Origin: Apostichopus japonicus
Taxonomy: Eukaryota > Echinodermata > Holothuroidea > Aspidochirotida > Stichopodidae
NCBI RefSeq assembly: GCF_037975245.1
Contig: NC_092582.1
Location: 22,530,577 to 22,594,576, forward strand
DNA: 64,000 bases
Direction of reading: 5' to 3'
Both the position numbers and the translations under genes were made by a program. The notes under the pieces were generated by a model. That model had not been told where the DNA came from. It made no database searches and saw only the letters and a list, made by a program, of their open reading frames with translations. Of this stretch, positions 46,701 through 59,487 are shown one piece after another. Position 1 is the stretch's first letter. Every line of letters starts with the position of its first letter.

Positions 46701-48231
46701 TCCTAGAATATTGACAGTAAAATTTACATATTCTTCAAGAGTTTTGAGTTCCATTCTGAAGTGGGATACTCGATATATATATATATATATATATACATAC
46801 ATATATATATAAGTACATACCCCGACTTATTTAGGTAAGAACTGAACCTATATGTAATGAGCAGAAGCGAATGAAGGATTCTTTTAATCAGGAATTGGCG
46901 CTGGGCCGTTGAAGTCGACTCCTGTGTATGGGATTCATTTAAACAGTTTGTGAAAGTTTCGTGACTTATAAAATTAACCGTTTAACATACTCACAAAATG
47001 AGATCTAAAGTCATCGTTGTATTCTTTCAGCGAGAGGATAAAACGCTTGGCGCTTTCTAGATGGTGCAACTCGTCACAGGTTACATATCCAACTGCCAAC
47101 ATGTACACCAAAACAACTATGGAAGAGCATAAAACCATCAGTTAGACACATGAAGAATAAAAAAATATTCTGTTTTTCAATCAATGAATTATGAGATTAT
47201 TCAATTCATTCATTAATTATGGGATTAAAATCATATAGTATATAACAAAACTGTCTTGGATAAAAACAACAACAAAATATGTACCTTTCCTTCATTTTTT
47301 TTGTCATAAAGTTTAGTACCGTACCATAAAAGATACTACTTTTGTTGGCTGCAAAATTTTAAAACTTGATCTACATATTGCTTATAAACCAGTGCTTAAA
47401 CGCATATATTCTCATTAAAAATGCTCTATATAGGAGTGTTAGCTCAGTGTTTACGCCGGTGCCTTCCAATCATAGGGTCCCCAGTTCGAGTCACTCCAAG
47501 ATTAATGTATGTCGTCCAGTTACAGAGTTGTTGACAATTGACAATTCATAATCATGGACGTTAAATATGAACCTAAGAAACTGACTTCGGTCAGCTTGCG
47601 GCTTTGATAAGCCAATGAGGCTTCTTCGCGAGTTCCTGATTGCAGGGGGATCTAAATACAATACATACAAATATAACGTCAAGTTAAGCATGACACATGG
47701 CTTTAATGGTCTTCCGTACCTATATACACTGATTGACGGGTACGCTTCAAACCACCGCAAAACTAAACAAAGGGGAGAGTTCTTCAAACTATTTTGCGCT
47801 GCATGATACAGTTACATGTATACGCAATGCAGTAGAAGTTAGTCAACCACAAATCATAACACCTGAAGATTATGCGATATTTACTACAAATCAATAAGAC
47901 TGACATATCTGAAGGAGGCATACAATAATGTGCGCTATTAAAATGTATTTTCATTTTCATTCTTAGTAGGTACGATTGGACAAAGTAATGACACTAATGA
48001 TACATAGTTAAAGAGCTATAGAACAGCCTATCATATACAAAGTCTAGCCTATATACGGGCCTTCAAGTGCATACTGCAGTTAAGAATGCCTGACACAAGA
48101 TATACTTGACAACCACATGAAATTTGCGTCACTTGAAGTGAGGAGCACACGAACACACACACACAAAAGAGTAATAAAAATATAAAGGTATATATGTTCT
48201 TACCAAGGTATCCACTGAAATTCTGTTCCAT
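44734..48231 (-). CDS. Secreted all-alpha protein, candidate IL-6/G-CSF-type four-helix cytokine (5 exons, 219 aa)
   Basis: Joining 48204-48231, 46995-47116, 46410-46523, 45594-45791 and 44734-44931 (minus strand) gives 660 bp, 219 residues plus stop. All four introns have good GT-AG sites and phases 1, 0, 0, 0. Residues 1-23 form a signal peptide (hydrophobic VVLVYMLAVGYV). The rest is helix-rich: about 24-50 (helix A), 68-83, 89-121 (helix B), 136-154 (helix C) and 166-214 (helix D). Sequons are at N64, N76 and N133; cysteines at 23, 178, 182 and 187. Size, signal peptide, phase pattern and a last helix with EEFEYYLERAKVNLLELI match the long-chain class I cytokine layout (IL-6, G-CSF, growth hormone, EPO). 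The likely role is an extracellular signal for a JAK/STAT-type receptor. That role is inferred: sequence identity to any named cytokine is too low to claim orthology. Another helical secreted protein remains possible. Confidence 0.72.
45594..45791 (-). CDS. Cytokine-like exon 4: helices B and C
   Basis: The acceptor is ATTCCTTCAG and the donor CAG|GTAAGG; phase 0 both sides; residues 89-154. It starts DLHNHLTSLYFLHSDILTTF and continues through LHAYLEIGAILLDE, an acidic turn with sequon HNATT, and FEIREILDRFELLILQ. In IL-6/G-CSF-type genes this exon also carries helices B and C. Confidence 0.75.
46410..46523 (-). CDS. Cytokine-like exon 3: AB connection
   Basis: The acceptor is TTCTGTTTTAG and the donor GCT|GTAAGT; phase 0 both sides; 114 bp, residues 51-88. 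A polar segment with two sequons (PNITIE, TNLSRL) leads into a helix with MEMLSTNLSRLDWYND. Confidence 0.72.
46524..46994 (-). other. Intron 2 of the cytokine-like gene with two (TA)n tracts
   Basis: (TA)n microsatellites lie at about 46664-46692 and 46771-46811. No other feature is seen. Confidence 0.75.
46995..47116 (-). CDS. Cytokine-like exon 2: rest of signal peptide and helix A
   Basis: The acceptor is CTTCCATAG and the donor TTT|GTGAGT. Two bases complete G|TT. It encodes residues 10-50: VVLVYMLAVGYVTC completes the signal peptide, then DELHHLESAKRFILSLKEY and NDDFRSHF form the first helix. Confidence 0.74.
47436..47670 (+). mobile_element. tRNA-derived SINE, copy B, in intron 1 of the cytokine-like gene
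   Basis: The head GTTAGCTCAGTGTTTACGCC and CAGTTCGAGTCACTCC match copy A at 27053-27296. The body AAGATTAATGTATGTCGTCC, TTGACAATTGACAATTCAT and the tail GATCTAAATACAATACATAC also match. The copies are roughly 85-90% alike by eye. It is antisense to its host gene, as copy A is. Confidence 0.85.
48204..48231 (-). CDS. Cytokine-like exon 1: ATG and start of signal peptide
   Basis: ATG at 48231-48229 begins MEQNFSGYL and leaves one base before the donor G|GTAAGA (phase 1). A short first coding exon ending in phase 1 is typical of GH, EPO, IL-6 and G-CSF genes. The context AACTTGAAGATGG is acceptable for initiation. No upstream in-frame ATG is needed. Confidence 0.68.
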
Positions 48232-48271
48232 CTTCAAGTTGTGATTATTTCGCCTGGCCGTGCACGATTGT

Positions 48272-48287
48272 TATATTATATAATATG
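48272..48287 (-). promoter_or_regulatory. TATA-like element of the cytokine-like gene
   Basis: The minus strand reads CATATTATATAATATAAC 41-56 bases upstream of the ATG. If used as a TATA box it would give a very short 5' UTR of about 10-25 bases. Confidence 0.4.
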
Positions 48288-48576
48288 ATACTTTATGGAA
48301 AGAGATGTTTTCGGTTTGATCTAGACTCGGCCACACACTGTGATATTTCAGAATAGACTTGGCTACAATTCGACTTTGCCTTTCCAGCTTCAACTTTGTT
48401 CTGCCCGACGGAGTCACAAAACGAGCTTTAAATACTGATTGAAAAATAGACAATATAGGTCGAGCATGATTGACAACTTTGAACATTTTCAAAACACAAC
48501 AACAGAGACATTTTACCTGGAAGCTAATAAATACAGACCTCAATTTTTTATGAAAATAGCGTCAGCAAGAACAAAG

Positions 48577-48586
48577 GGGATTTCCC
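48577..48586. promoter_or_regulatory. kappaB-like site GGGGATTTCC
   Basis: GGGGATTTCC fits the NF-kappaB/Rel consensus GGGRNNYYCC and lies about 346 bp upstream of the cytokine-like ATG. A site of this degeneracy is expected by chance roughly every several kb. Confidence 0.4.
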
Positions 48587-48634
48587 TATACGTCTTACCT
48601 TTTGGTTGACAGGACATAACCGGAAATACTTCGT

Positions 48635-48642
48635 TGACGTCA
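48635..48642. promoter_or_regulatory. CRE-like palindrome TGACGTCA
   Basis: A perfect TGACGTCA about 404 bp upstream of the cytokine-like ATG and 49 bp beyond the kappaB-like site. The same word also occurs at 42796, 42815 and 52177. Confidence 0.35.
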
Positions 48643-48669
48643 GATTTGGTTCACACGGGTTTAATACTT

Positions 48670-48672
<3 letters not shown>

Positions 48673-48742
<70 letters not shown>
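48673..48742. repeat. (TA)n microsatellite
   Basis: An uninterrupted AT dinucleotide run of about 70 bp. It generates Tyr-Ile frames on both strands. Confidence 0.95.
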
Positions 48743-48745
<3 letters not shown>

Positions 48746-51700
48746 CAAACTAAATTATGTAAGTGAGTTTTCAGGCAAGGCTAATGAATAAACAATCATT
48801 TTATGTTTTGATTGTATCGTTTTGTGTTTGGGTGTGGTTGGGGGGGGGGGCGGTGGGCTAGGCGTGGGGAGTTTTTCAGTCAGTTCACGTTTTTTTCAAC
48901 TTATTTTACATATTTTTAGAGTGGGGAAGGGGTATACGTATTAAGTATCACCGACACCCTGAGGAGGACAAAAAAGTGCAGAGAACATGATTAGAGAGAA
49001 AACACAGCGAGAAAAAAATAGAGGGACGGAAAACAGTGAAAGTAATCAAGTTTAAGAAGAAAGAAGACTGTATAACGAAAAAAAAGTAGAAAATATTAAA
49101 GCAAAACTAGAAAGAAGAAATAGAGAAGGAGAAGAAAGCAGAACTCATCTTTGTTGTTTCCAAACTGTCTAATGGGTTGAAATAATGAACAGACATCTCA
49201 TTTGTCACTATTCGTTCACCGGTTAAGGAGTAGGGGTGGGGTATTAATTGGGGGGGGGGAGAAGGTGGATGTTGGAAGGGGGGAGATCCCAAAATATAAT
49301 GCAATATTACGATGATGATAACTCCATTTTTGTTTGTCTTATATAATCACTGAGTTTAGCAGGCGTCCTTGACACACTCTCTCTTACTAACATATCCGGT
49401 ACACAACATTCCACAAATATCCATGTTTTTTTTTATTAATATTATACTACCCCGCCCTTCCTGCCCATCCATGCACACTATCCAACCAACCGAGTATCCG
49501 TCCGGTGTCATAAACGGGTGTGAGGTGCGCGGCCTTTTTTCTTTTCTTTTTGACAGAAATTACAATATCTCTTTCCCAGGACCTATACGTGTATTGGGAT
49601 AAGCCTGTCAACAATTTTAAGGTGACCTTTGAAGGTTTTATCAACCGACCAGGACAGGACAAGGTTCAATGGTACTTACAAGTTTCAAAGGTTTCGTTAG
49701 AAGTTTCAGTATTCATTGTATACATAAATAACGTTACGGTGTGGACTATATATAGCCTAAGCTATATCTAAATAGGTATCGCATGGTGAGGTGTAATAAA
49801 TAAATAAATATATAAATAAATAAATATAAAGCACTTCAGCAATTCTGGTCGCGTGATGACAACCAACATCATTAAAATTAAAGTATCAATATGAGGGTTT
49901 GGGGTGGGGTTGGGGGATTCCCACCCTTAATCTCTGTCCGTTAGTTTGGACAGTATCCGGTTGGTAAGTATAGTTTAATAGATTGAACTGTATTGTCGGA
50001 ATCAATCGCAACAGGTATAGTCCGCACATTAACTGGACTCCGGTGCTGGAGATCCGAGATCAGTGATGACACAATACCTATGCGAACTTCAGTCGTCATC
50101 AGGTTTTCTTTGCCCATGCGTTAGTTTCGTCGAGACCTGATTCGTGTAGGTCAATGCTCGCTGGACTTTCTGACTGCAAGCTCAAACCTTATTTTCGAGT
50201 TCAGAAATGCTAGATTAAACGTCCACTAGGCCTTCGAATGTTCGGTATGTTCGCTAACTAGGCGAGGATACAGTGACGTTTAATATGTAGTTCAATCGGA
50301 CCAATCAGCGTCCAGGACTATATGTATTCTCTGTTACGTCCGAAACAGGCGTGATTCGTGATTGACAGCTTCGTCACAAAAACTTGGAACCTCAATAATT
50401 TCCGACTAAGTATTTCCTTAGTCTGCTGAAGCACCTTCGGGTGGAAGCGTAATACGAGGTATATGTTATGTTATGTTGGTTGTGATAGTTTTAGTCATCA
50501 TTTCTTCGTTTATATTGCAGGCACATGCTAGGTAGAGTAGCCTACTATTGATACAATTGCACAATATAGCCTTTGGTTTACGTTAAAGGAGCAAACGCCG
50601 AACTGGCTTCTTCGTGACGGAAATAACTTCAAAAAGGTTGCAGTAACTAAGACCCCTCCATTGAATATGAACAACTAACTAACGTTGACCTGCACTACGC
50701 AATACAATGACAAATACAGTTGTGCTAGTTTCTACTGTCCCGTGGTAGAGGCGGGGAGGAGGGAGGGGCAGGCGGGTATATTGATTTGACTTAATAAAGA
50801 ACACATTTACAAATCACGTGCGACATGATAAAATACGACTTGTGATAGGGTTTACAAAATGTTTCTATCAACCCCCCCCCCCCTGCTATCTTATATTTGA
50901 GGATATGAATCGTGCACATGATGCGATACTGAATACCGACGGTTTACTTAAAATAAAGTATTGTTCTGATTTTAAGAAGCCTATTCATTGCGAAACCCAT
51001 TCTCCAACCCCCATCCGCCCTTTTTAATCGTAAAACGTAAAAAGCAACCACACGCATGAAACTGAAACGAAGACGCCTTTGTCGAGCAGTCTGTTAAGTG
51101 TTAGTGTCGTAACTTGACGATAAACAAACGGTGGCTAAAGCAAACAGCGACATGCTCCAGGGAAATACCCTGACGAGGTGCGCGTCACCAATGATGGTTT
51201 TAATATGCATACAGGGCGAAATGATTAAAAATCTTGGAAGTATTGGAATGTATTCACCCATGGGCGGCGATCATGGGGGGGGGGGGGGGCGGGGGACATG
51301 TCCCCCAATATTTTAGGTAGGGGATATAGTATATATTTGGTGGCATAGTTCTTTTGTGTGGCTATTTATAGAAAATAATACGTGATATAATTTATCCAAA
51401 TCATATTTGGCGGTGGCTAAAACTTCATCCAACACATGCTGCATGAGGTAAATGACTCTCCGTGGTCGTTTCTGTGACCTGTGACCGTATAGCATGTTGT
51501 CACTCATGATAATTATCATAATGTCTGTACATCTCTTGTGTATGAGTGTAAGTACGCACAATGATCCTCATCGATATGGGTTCACTGGGTTTCCATTTGG
51601 CCTGTTTCCTACAAGATTTCTAACCGCATGCGCACCCACACCCACCCACACGCACGCGCATACACACACTAAAGAGAATAGTTTTAGATGTAAGTGCAGC

Positions 51701-53059
51701 CCAAATATAATTATGTTGAAGATTGATCATTGGCGCCCTCCGATATTACAAACTGCGGGAATGTCAGTGGTGAAGAGGAAGTGTGTTTTTGGCGGGGAGG
51801 GGGATTTGTAGAAATGAGGTTATGCCCGTCTAAGGTTACCGTTGCGGTCCGAGAAGAAAGCAATTGTAGAAAAAGGGAAATTTCTCTGTTTGAAAACATC
51901 CGTTTCGCACAGGCAGTGGACAATGGATCTCGGTATCCTATGACGTTTAATATGGAAATATGCCGATTGTGGATTTGAAGCAGTCGAGAAAAGTTTCCCG
52001 GAAAGCAATCGTCAGAAACGGACTGTTTTGTCGTTGTTGGTATTATTAAACAAATGAAAATGGAATGTTAACAATGAATATCCTACGAGTATAGGTAGGC
52101 CTACGGTACTACTACATACAGTCGTGAATTGTGTGTTGACTTTTGCATGGATGAATGAGTTTGACGCATAATACAGTGACGTCATAATTTATATAACTTG
52201 AGCTTTGTGGTTCAAGTTCGATCCAACGTGAAATCATAAATGTACAAACGGTTACATTTTATGATGCAAAGTAGTTTACAGCCAGTGGGCTAGGATGCAC
52301 TGCTACAAAATGAGAATTAAGCTTACGGTACCTAATCTTGTTTTTATTCCCTTTGAAACAAGACATTATATTCCAACGCACCAGTACTAGAGGGGAGGTG
52401 GGTTGGGGTGGGGTGGGGAGAAGGGGTACGAACTGTTGCGTTGAATACATATAATAACTTGATAATAATGAACCCGACTGTTAACTTTGTTTTGGTACAA
52501 GCGCATTTCTCCAACTATTCACGACAATAATGACCAGACTATATGGGAGCTGCTACACTTATATAAACAAAAAACAAATTGTCAAAGTCCACCCCCCCCC
52601 CACTATCATCCAACCTCCCTCCCCCACCTGAGCAAAGGAATAGCGGATTTTGACTTACTGATCTTTGTTGAAATGGTTCACCGGTTTTACACACATTATA
52701 TAATGAGTTTTTGTCCATGGCTTAGGCAATAGGCACCTTTTCAAATACTGACTGATTCTACTACAACCAATCTGTGTAAATAATTGAACAATCGGAATCT
52801 ATTTAAAACAATATTCTTATACCCAAAAGTTTCTGTGTTTTGTGTTGGGTTGGTAAACCTTTCAAACAGTTTACAAAATGAATAAACTGTAAATCGTCAT
52901 GCGTCATCAAAATATTGAAAATGGGTGGGGGGGGGGGGGCTGAGGGAGCATGGACGAAGGAAAGGAGTTAGAATGTTGTATTGTATATGTTATAAATATA
53001 ATATATAGATTATAAACTAGTTTAATATTATTTTCAGCTTCTTTATAGGGGCGTGGCGG
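48743..53059. other. Mostly intergenic; poly-G/poly-C tracts, no confident gene
   Basis: Apart from the exon-like segment at 49583-49690, only G/C runs (48841, 49251, 50870, 51270, 52590, 52928) and short frames are seen. A CCCATGGGCGGCGATCATGG followed by a G-run and ACATGTCCCCCAATATTTTAG at 51258-51315 looks like a terminal piece of a repeat. A further TGACGTCA lies at 52177-52184. Confidence 0.55.
49583..49690 (+). CDS. Possible orphan exon, unknown protein
   Basis: After a fair acceptor (TCTTTCCCAG at 49579) the frame reads DLYVYWDKPVNNFKVTFEGF then INRPGQDKVQWYLQVSK. The composition looks coding (mixed residues, no simple repeat). Upstream, MRCAAFFLFFLTEITISLSQ resembles a signal peptide but sits in the polypyrimidine tract. 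No clear donor or partner exon was found. It could be a pseudogene or transposon piece. Confidence 0.25.
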
Positions 53060-53084
53060 GGGTGGGGGGGGGGGGGGCGACTTA

Positions 53085-54880
<1,796 letters not shown>

Positions 54881-54882
54881 CC

Positions 54883-55241
<359 letters not shown>

Positions 55242-55599
55242 CTCCCCCCCCCCCCCCTCCCCTGTTACGTACCTTCCATGCACTTAAGTTTTCATTGATC
55301 AACAATTTCCGCGTGGCATCCCCAAATATTCCCACTGATAGCCTGTATAGTTTCTAAAGGGCCAAAAGTATTCTGATTTGTAAACCATCTGTTATATGCC
55401 CTGCCAGAAATTATACGATCATGTACTATTTAATCACAATACTAAACTCTCTGAACTTACCGTAATTTTCTGGACTTTTTTTTCGAGCTAAGACATTCCG
55501 TCGATGGGTGGGGGACTCACTCGTCGACTGGCAATTACACGCCTACCTCGTTATTCTCTGACAACTCATAGAAAAGGGGTGACTTGATGAAACCGCTGT

Positions 55600-55700
55600 T
55601 CATCCACGAATATCACAGGGACTATGATGCTTAGCAATCGGGAGGTTCCGGGTTCGACACCCGGCCGGGTCATAGTAAGGTGGGTTTTTCATCCAAGAGC
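55600..55700 (+). mobile_element. tRNA-like SINE head fragment
   Basis: TTCCGGGTTCGACACCCGG is a strong B-box with a T-stem/loop, followed by CCGGGTCATAGTAAGGTGGG and TCATCCAAGAGCAATCTACG. The 5' half is degenerate (TGCTTAGCAATCGGGAGG), so it is not an intact tRNA. Confidence 0.55.
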
Positions 55701-55740
55701 AATCTACGGTATCCCAATCTGAAATGACTTTCTAAATTGA

Positions 55741-56455
55741 AAAGATTTCTTCATTCTACAAAAACAGAAAGAGAGGAGGATAAAAAAGGGACAGAGAAAG
55801 AAAGAAATACACGCACAGACATACACACACGCACAGACACGCACGCACGCACAAAACAAGAGACCAAACCAAGGAATAAAACAAGACTTTACGAATCGTT
55901 TTCGGATTTGTATATAAGGTCGTGTGTACGTATAATTTTGAAGATCACTGTGGTAAGATTTAATAATACGGTAAATGTTTCAATAGTTTTCGATCATATT
56001 AAAGCTCTTCGAAAACGTTTCCTCAAGAAATGAAGCTACGCATGGGGCATGTATATAACCCTTACAATAGCGTTTTGTACACTAAGCCTAACCAATGAAA
56101 AATTACCACTTTGGGGTTTCCCGAATGGGAAAACTATGGAGTCACTCTTACTGACCTTGCAAAGATTGTGAGGGGGACCGCGGATTGTAGAGTCGGCAAT
56201 TACTATTACGGTTAGATCGTCCAACACAGTAGCATACAGAAACCGTTGTACTCAAAGCCGAAGGCAAAGTGAATTAATCAGGTCACACATCCGGGGTCTA
56301 TGCATGCTATGTTCTGCAATACCGCCATCATTAACTTTCTTCAAACATTTCATACTGTATAGTTTTGATGTGTTTTTCTTAGCAAACAAGAATTAGTGTC
56401 CATGTTCTTCATCGTAAAAGAAATCACAGTAACTCATGCAGGGCGGGCTCGTTTC
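55741..56455. other. Intergenic, no recognised gene
   Basis: A purine-rich stretch and (CACGCA)n-like run near 55810-55850, then unique-looking sequence. Confidence 0.6.
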
Positions 56456-56750
56456 CTTATCGCCTATTGAGATGATATTTTGAATTGCCCTTTCAAATCA
56501 AAGTCACCCGTCTCTCTGCCCCTCAAAGTTGTGTAACCCTCCCCTCAACCCCCCCCCCCCCACACACACACAAACGACCACTCAATAAATATATGTAAGG
56601 ATAAAACGGCGGGGTAAAGCCTATTGAGATGATATTTTGAATTGCCCTTTCAAATCAGTCACCCGTCTCCCTGCCCCTCAGAGTTGTGTAACCCTCCCCT
56701 CAACCCCCCCCCCCCCACACACACACACACAAACGACCACTCAATCAACT
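56455..56750. repeat. Tandem duplication of ~160 bp including a poly-C/CA tract
   Basis: The block GCCTATTGAGATGATATTTT through TTGTGTAACCCTCCCCTCAA, C-run and (CA)n, CGACCACTCAAT occurs at about 56461-56588 and again at 56619-56746, nearly identical. The linker AAATATATGTAAGGATAAAA CGGCGGGGTAAA recurs a third time at 57215-57248. Confidence 0.9.
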
Positions 56751-57352
56751 ACCACCGCCCTTGCTTTTGTAAATTTGAACATAGGTATGTAAAAAAGCAT
56801 GCATGAAGGTGATACGAACTTACATATATAGCTTATGACCCATGTACCCCGAACAACAAAATATTCGCCTGTGCTATATATAGGTGCAAAGAATCGACGA
56901 CTGCCAATGTCTACAGCACGTATCGATTCTCTGAAACTGAACAAACTCAAGAGCTATACAACATATGTTGACTTTGGCATCCAGCAACAATTCACCTTTC
57001 TACGAAGCTAAAAAAAACACCTTTTCAAACTTGCCCACATGAAGTTCACCCAAAAAAAAACAAAAAAAAAACAGGAAACTGGGGAACTATTCAGTTATAA
57101 ATCATCTGATGTTAGAGCGACTAAACTTTTTAAAGCATTTTTTTCGAGGTTCATTTTCCGAATTCTTGACCACTGTAATGTATTTGGACACAATTACCCC
57201 ACCCCCTCCCCACCCATAAATATATGTAAGGATAAAACGGCGGGGTAAATCCAACTTCCACTAACCAGAAAAGTACGACCCTTTAGACTAGTTCACCGTT
57301 TAATTGTGTTATTTTTAAATATTCGATACAAAATCGATCATTTCCGCCGCAT

Positions 57353-57380
57353 TAGGGATGCGCCGGATATCCGGTACGAT
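57353..57380. mobile_element. Decayed end of a hAT-type MITE
   Basis: TTAGGGATGCGCCGGATATC CGGTACG matches the left end of the MITE at 14818 with one substitution. No partner end is obvious downstream, so this is a fragment. Confidence 0.55.
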
Positions 57381-58640
57381 TTTTGTAAAATGCAACAAAT
57401 CCAGTTTATAGTGGGACCATTTTCTGGTACAGCTCTGTTTTAGGACCAAAGACATTCCTTAACTTTTAACACTACTCCAGTACCTCCTTTCATGAGCCCC
57501 CCCCCCCTCCCCCTCTCAGTAGTCATTCATATTTTGTTGACTGCAAACAAAGGATTTAACAAGTGTGTTTATTAACGTTAAATCTGAATCAAATAATATA
57601 AAAGGTACCGTATTAAGGACAGTCTTCCTTTGGTTAAAGGTCTCCTTGTATATTCCAGCTGCATGGGCCTCATTGTACTTCCGGATAGATAAGCCGTCTG
57701 TCCTTTTCCAAATACATAAATCATAAACGATAACTTTTTATTTATGGAAGGTTTTTTTTCTTAACCACCTATATCGAGTGTAACTTAAGTCTTTTCATTA
57801 CATTTTGAGCATATTTTGACAAGTTGTGAAATAGTGTGATACTAAGTCTTTCTCCATTATCATTTATTATTGTGTTTTCTTGAAATGACTTCATTGTATC
57901 TCTTACAAAAAAAATCATCCAGTGTGGCCAGAATTCGAGTAAAGATCTGGCCAAATCTGCTTCCGACCGGATCGAAACATTTCAATCGCGTGCATTGTTG
58001 CCTCTTCCCTACTCCTCACCGCCGATCCCGACCCATACCCCCCACACACCCATACCCCCCCCCCACACCCATACCCCTCCCCCCACACCCATACCCCTCC
58101 CCACACGAAAGAACCTTCAGACTGTTTGAAAAAGACAGTAATAACAAATAATATAAATATAAATGAAAGCTATTTTTGAATATGACAATACATGAGTGGG
58201 TTGCCACTCCTTTTTTATTAGGACAATCGTTTGCAGTCCCATGACATACACACATAGATTGATCAGAACGTACCGTTCCCTTCCTCCATCATTGCTAATA
58301 TATAACGTACTATCACCAATGCCAAACAACTTTATAAACTTAATACTCAAATACTGATATGACTGTGAACCAATCTTCCTTCCCGTGCCTTTCTTTATAA
58401 GTAGATACTTATATATAGTTGTTATATAACCATATATTTTAGATAATTATATTCTCTACCCTTATTGCTGTTTTTTTTAATGCGAGCAGGCATTTTGTAC
58501 CTGAAAATGTCCCAACCCCCCCCTTTTTTCCCCCAATCCCCACAAACTTTTTGACTTATCTGTACGTGTTTTTTTGATGATGCGAGAAGGAATTTCACAT
58601 CGCCGAGCTGAAATCTTGACAACTCGGAATAACTTTAATT
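57381..58640. other. Intergenic, no recognised gene
   Basis: Contains a (CCCCACACCCATA)n-type short tandem repeat at about 58035-58100 that gives Pro- or Gly-rich frames, and C-runs near 57500 and 58517. Confidence 0.6.
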
Positions 58641-58659
58641 TGTATATTTATCAAACTCA

Positions 58660-58765
58660 TAAGGCTGCATATAAAGCGGGAGGCCCGGGTTCGAATCCCG
58701 GTGGAGGATGGAATTTGTTTTCTTCACTGTGCTGGATTTTCATACTCACTACAAATCTTTGTCTT
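58660..58765 (+). mobile_element. Composite repeat, copy 3 (partial)
   Basis: AAAGCGGGAGGCCCGGGTTC GAATCCCGGTGGAGG followed by TTCACTGTGCTGGATTTTCA TACTCACTAC matches copies 1 and 4. The A-box half and the (TA)n tail are missing or degraded. Confidence 0.75.
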
Positions 58766-58852
58766 TCAATATCCAGCTTTAGGGTTCACAGATGGTTTCG
58801 AATTGGTTAAGAGTCATTATTGATCTCTAGAGTTTTAAGGCAAAATGTGTCA

Positions 58853-59071
58853 CCAAAACAGAACTAGCATTGTTCGATACAGACGGCAGAAAGCCTACAG
58901 GAATGACGACCTTCCTTACTGGCTTCGAACCTCTGGAGATACAATCTGTCTCCACAGCCTAGTTGGTTAGGGTGTCCGCGTACAAAGCGGGAGGCCCGGG
59001 TTCGAATCCCGGTGGAGGGTGGAAATTTGTTCACTGTTCTGGATATCCAACTCATTGCCGTCTAAGTATAT

Positions 59072-59103
<32 letters not shown>
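58853..59103 (+). mobile_element. Composite repeat with tRNA-like core, copy 4 (with (TA)n tail)
   Basis: It runs AAAACAGAACTAGCATTGTT, CGACCTTCCTTACTGG, A-box CAGCCTAGTTGGTTAGG, AAAGCGGGAGGCCCGGGTTC, TTCACTGTTCTGGATATCC, then (TA)n. The tail is split by a MITE at 59104-59467 and resumes to 59526. Confidence 0.82.
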
Positions 59104-59105
<2 letters not shown>

Positions 59106-59467
59106 AGGGCGTAGAAACCGGGGGGCTGGGGGGGCGCCAGCCCCCCCAGTGAAAAATGTGGAGGGGCGGAAGTATCATTCCGCCCCCCGCTCCGCAAGTC
59201 AGAAAACCCCTTTTTCATTTCCAAATGAGAAAAAAAATCTCATTTGGAGCACCAAATTGCATCTAAGGCCAGGTGAAAATACAAAATTAAGTTTACAAAA
59301 TGGAGTGGGTGTTGAAGTGTGCTATATTGCACCAAATTGCATTTGAGGCCACCTGGAAATGCAAAAAATTCCAAAGGGGAGGGGGCACCCCCTCCCCTTA
59401 GACCCCTCCCCCAGGCCGGCCATCAGTCTTCAGCCCCCCCACTCAAAAGTACCTTCCTACGCCACTG
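59104..59467. mobile_element. MITE (364 bp) inserted in the (TA)n tail
   Basis: It begins CAAGGGCGTAGAAACC and ends CCTTCCTACGCCACTG; the ends are imperfect inverted repeats of the CAGTGGCGTAGGAAG type. Subterminal G/C runs and an internal direct repeat (GCACCAAATTGCAT near 59249 and 59329) are seen. Both flanks are TA repeat, so the target duplication cannot be sized. Confidence 0.78.
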
Positions 59468-59487
59468 ATATATATATATATATATAG

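Noticed and set aside
47491-47787. Conserved small protein shared with 27043-27237
   Set aside because: Both frames lie on the reverse strand of two copies of one SINE; similarity comes from the repeat, not protein selection.
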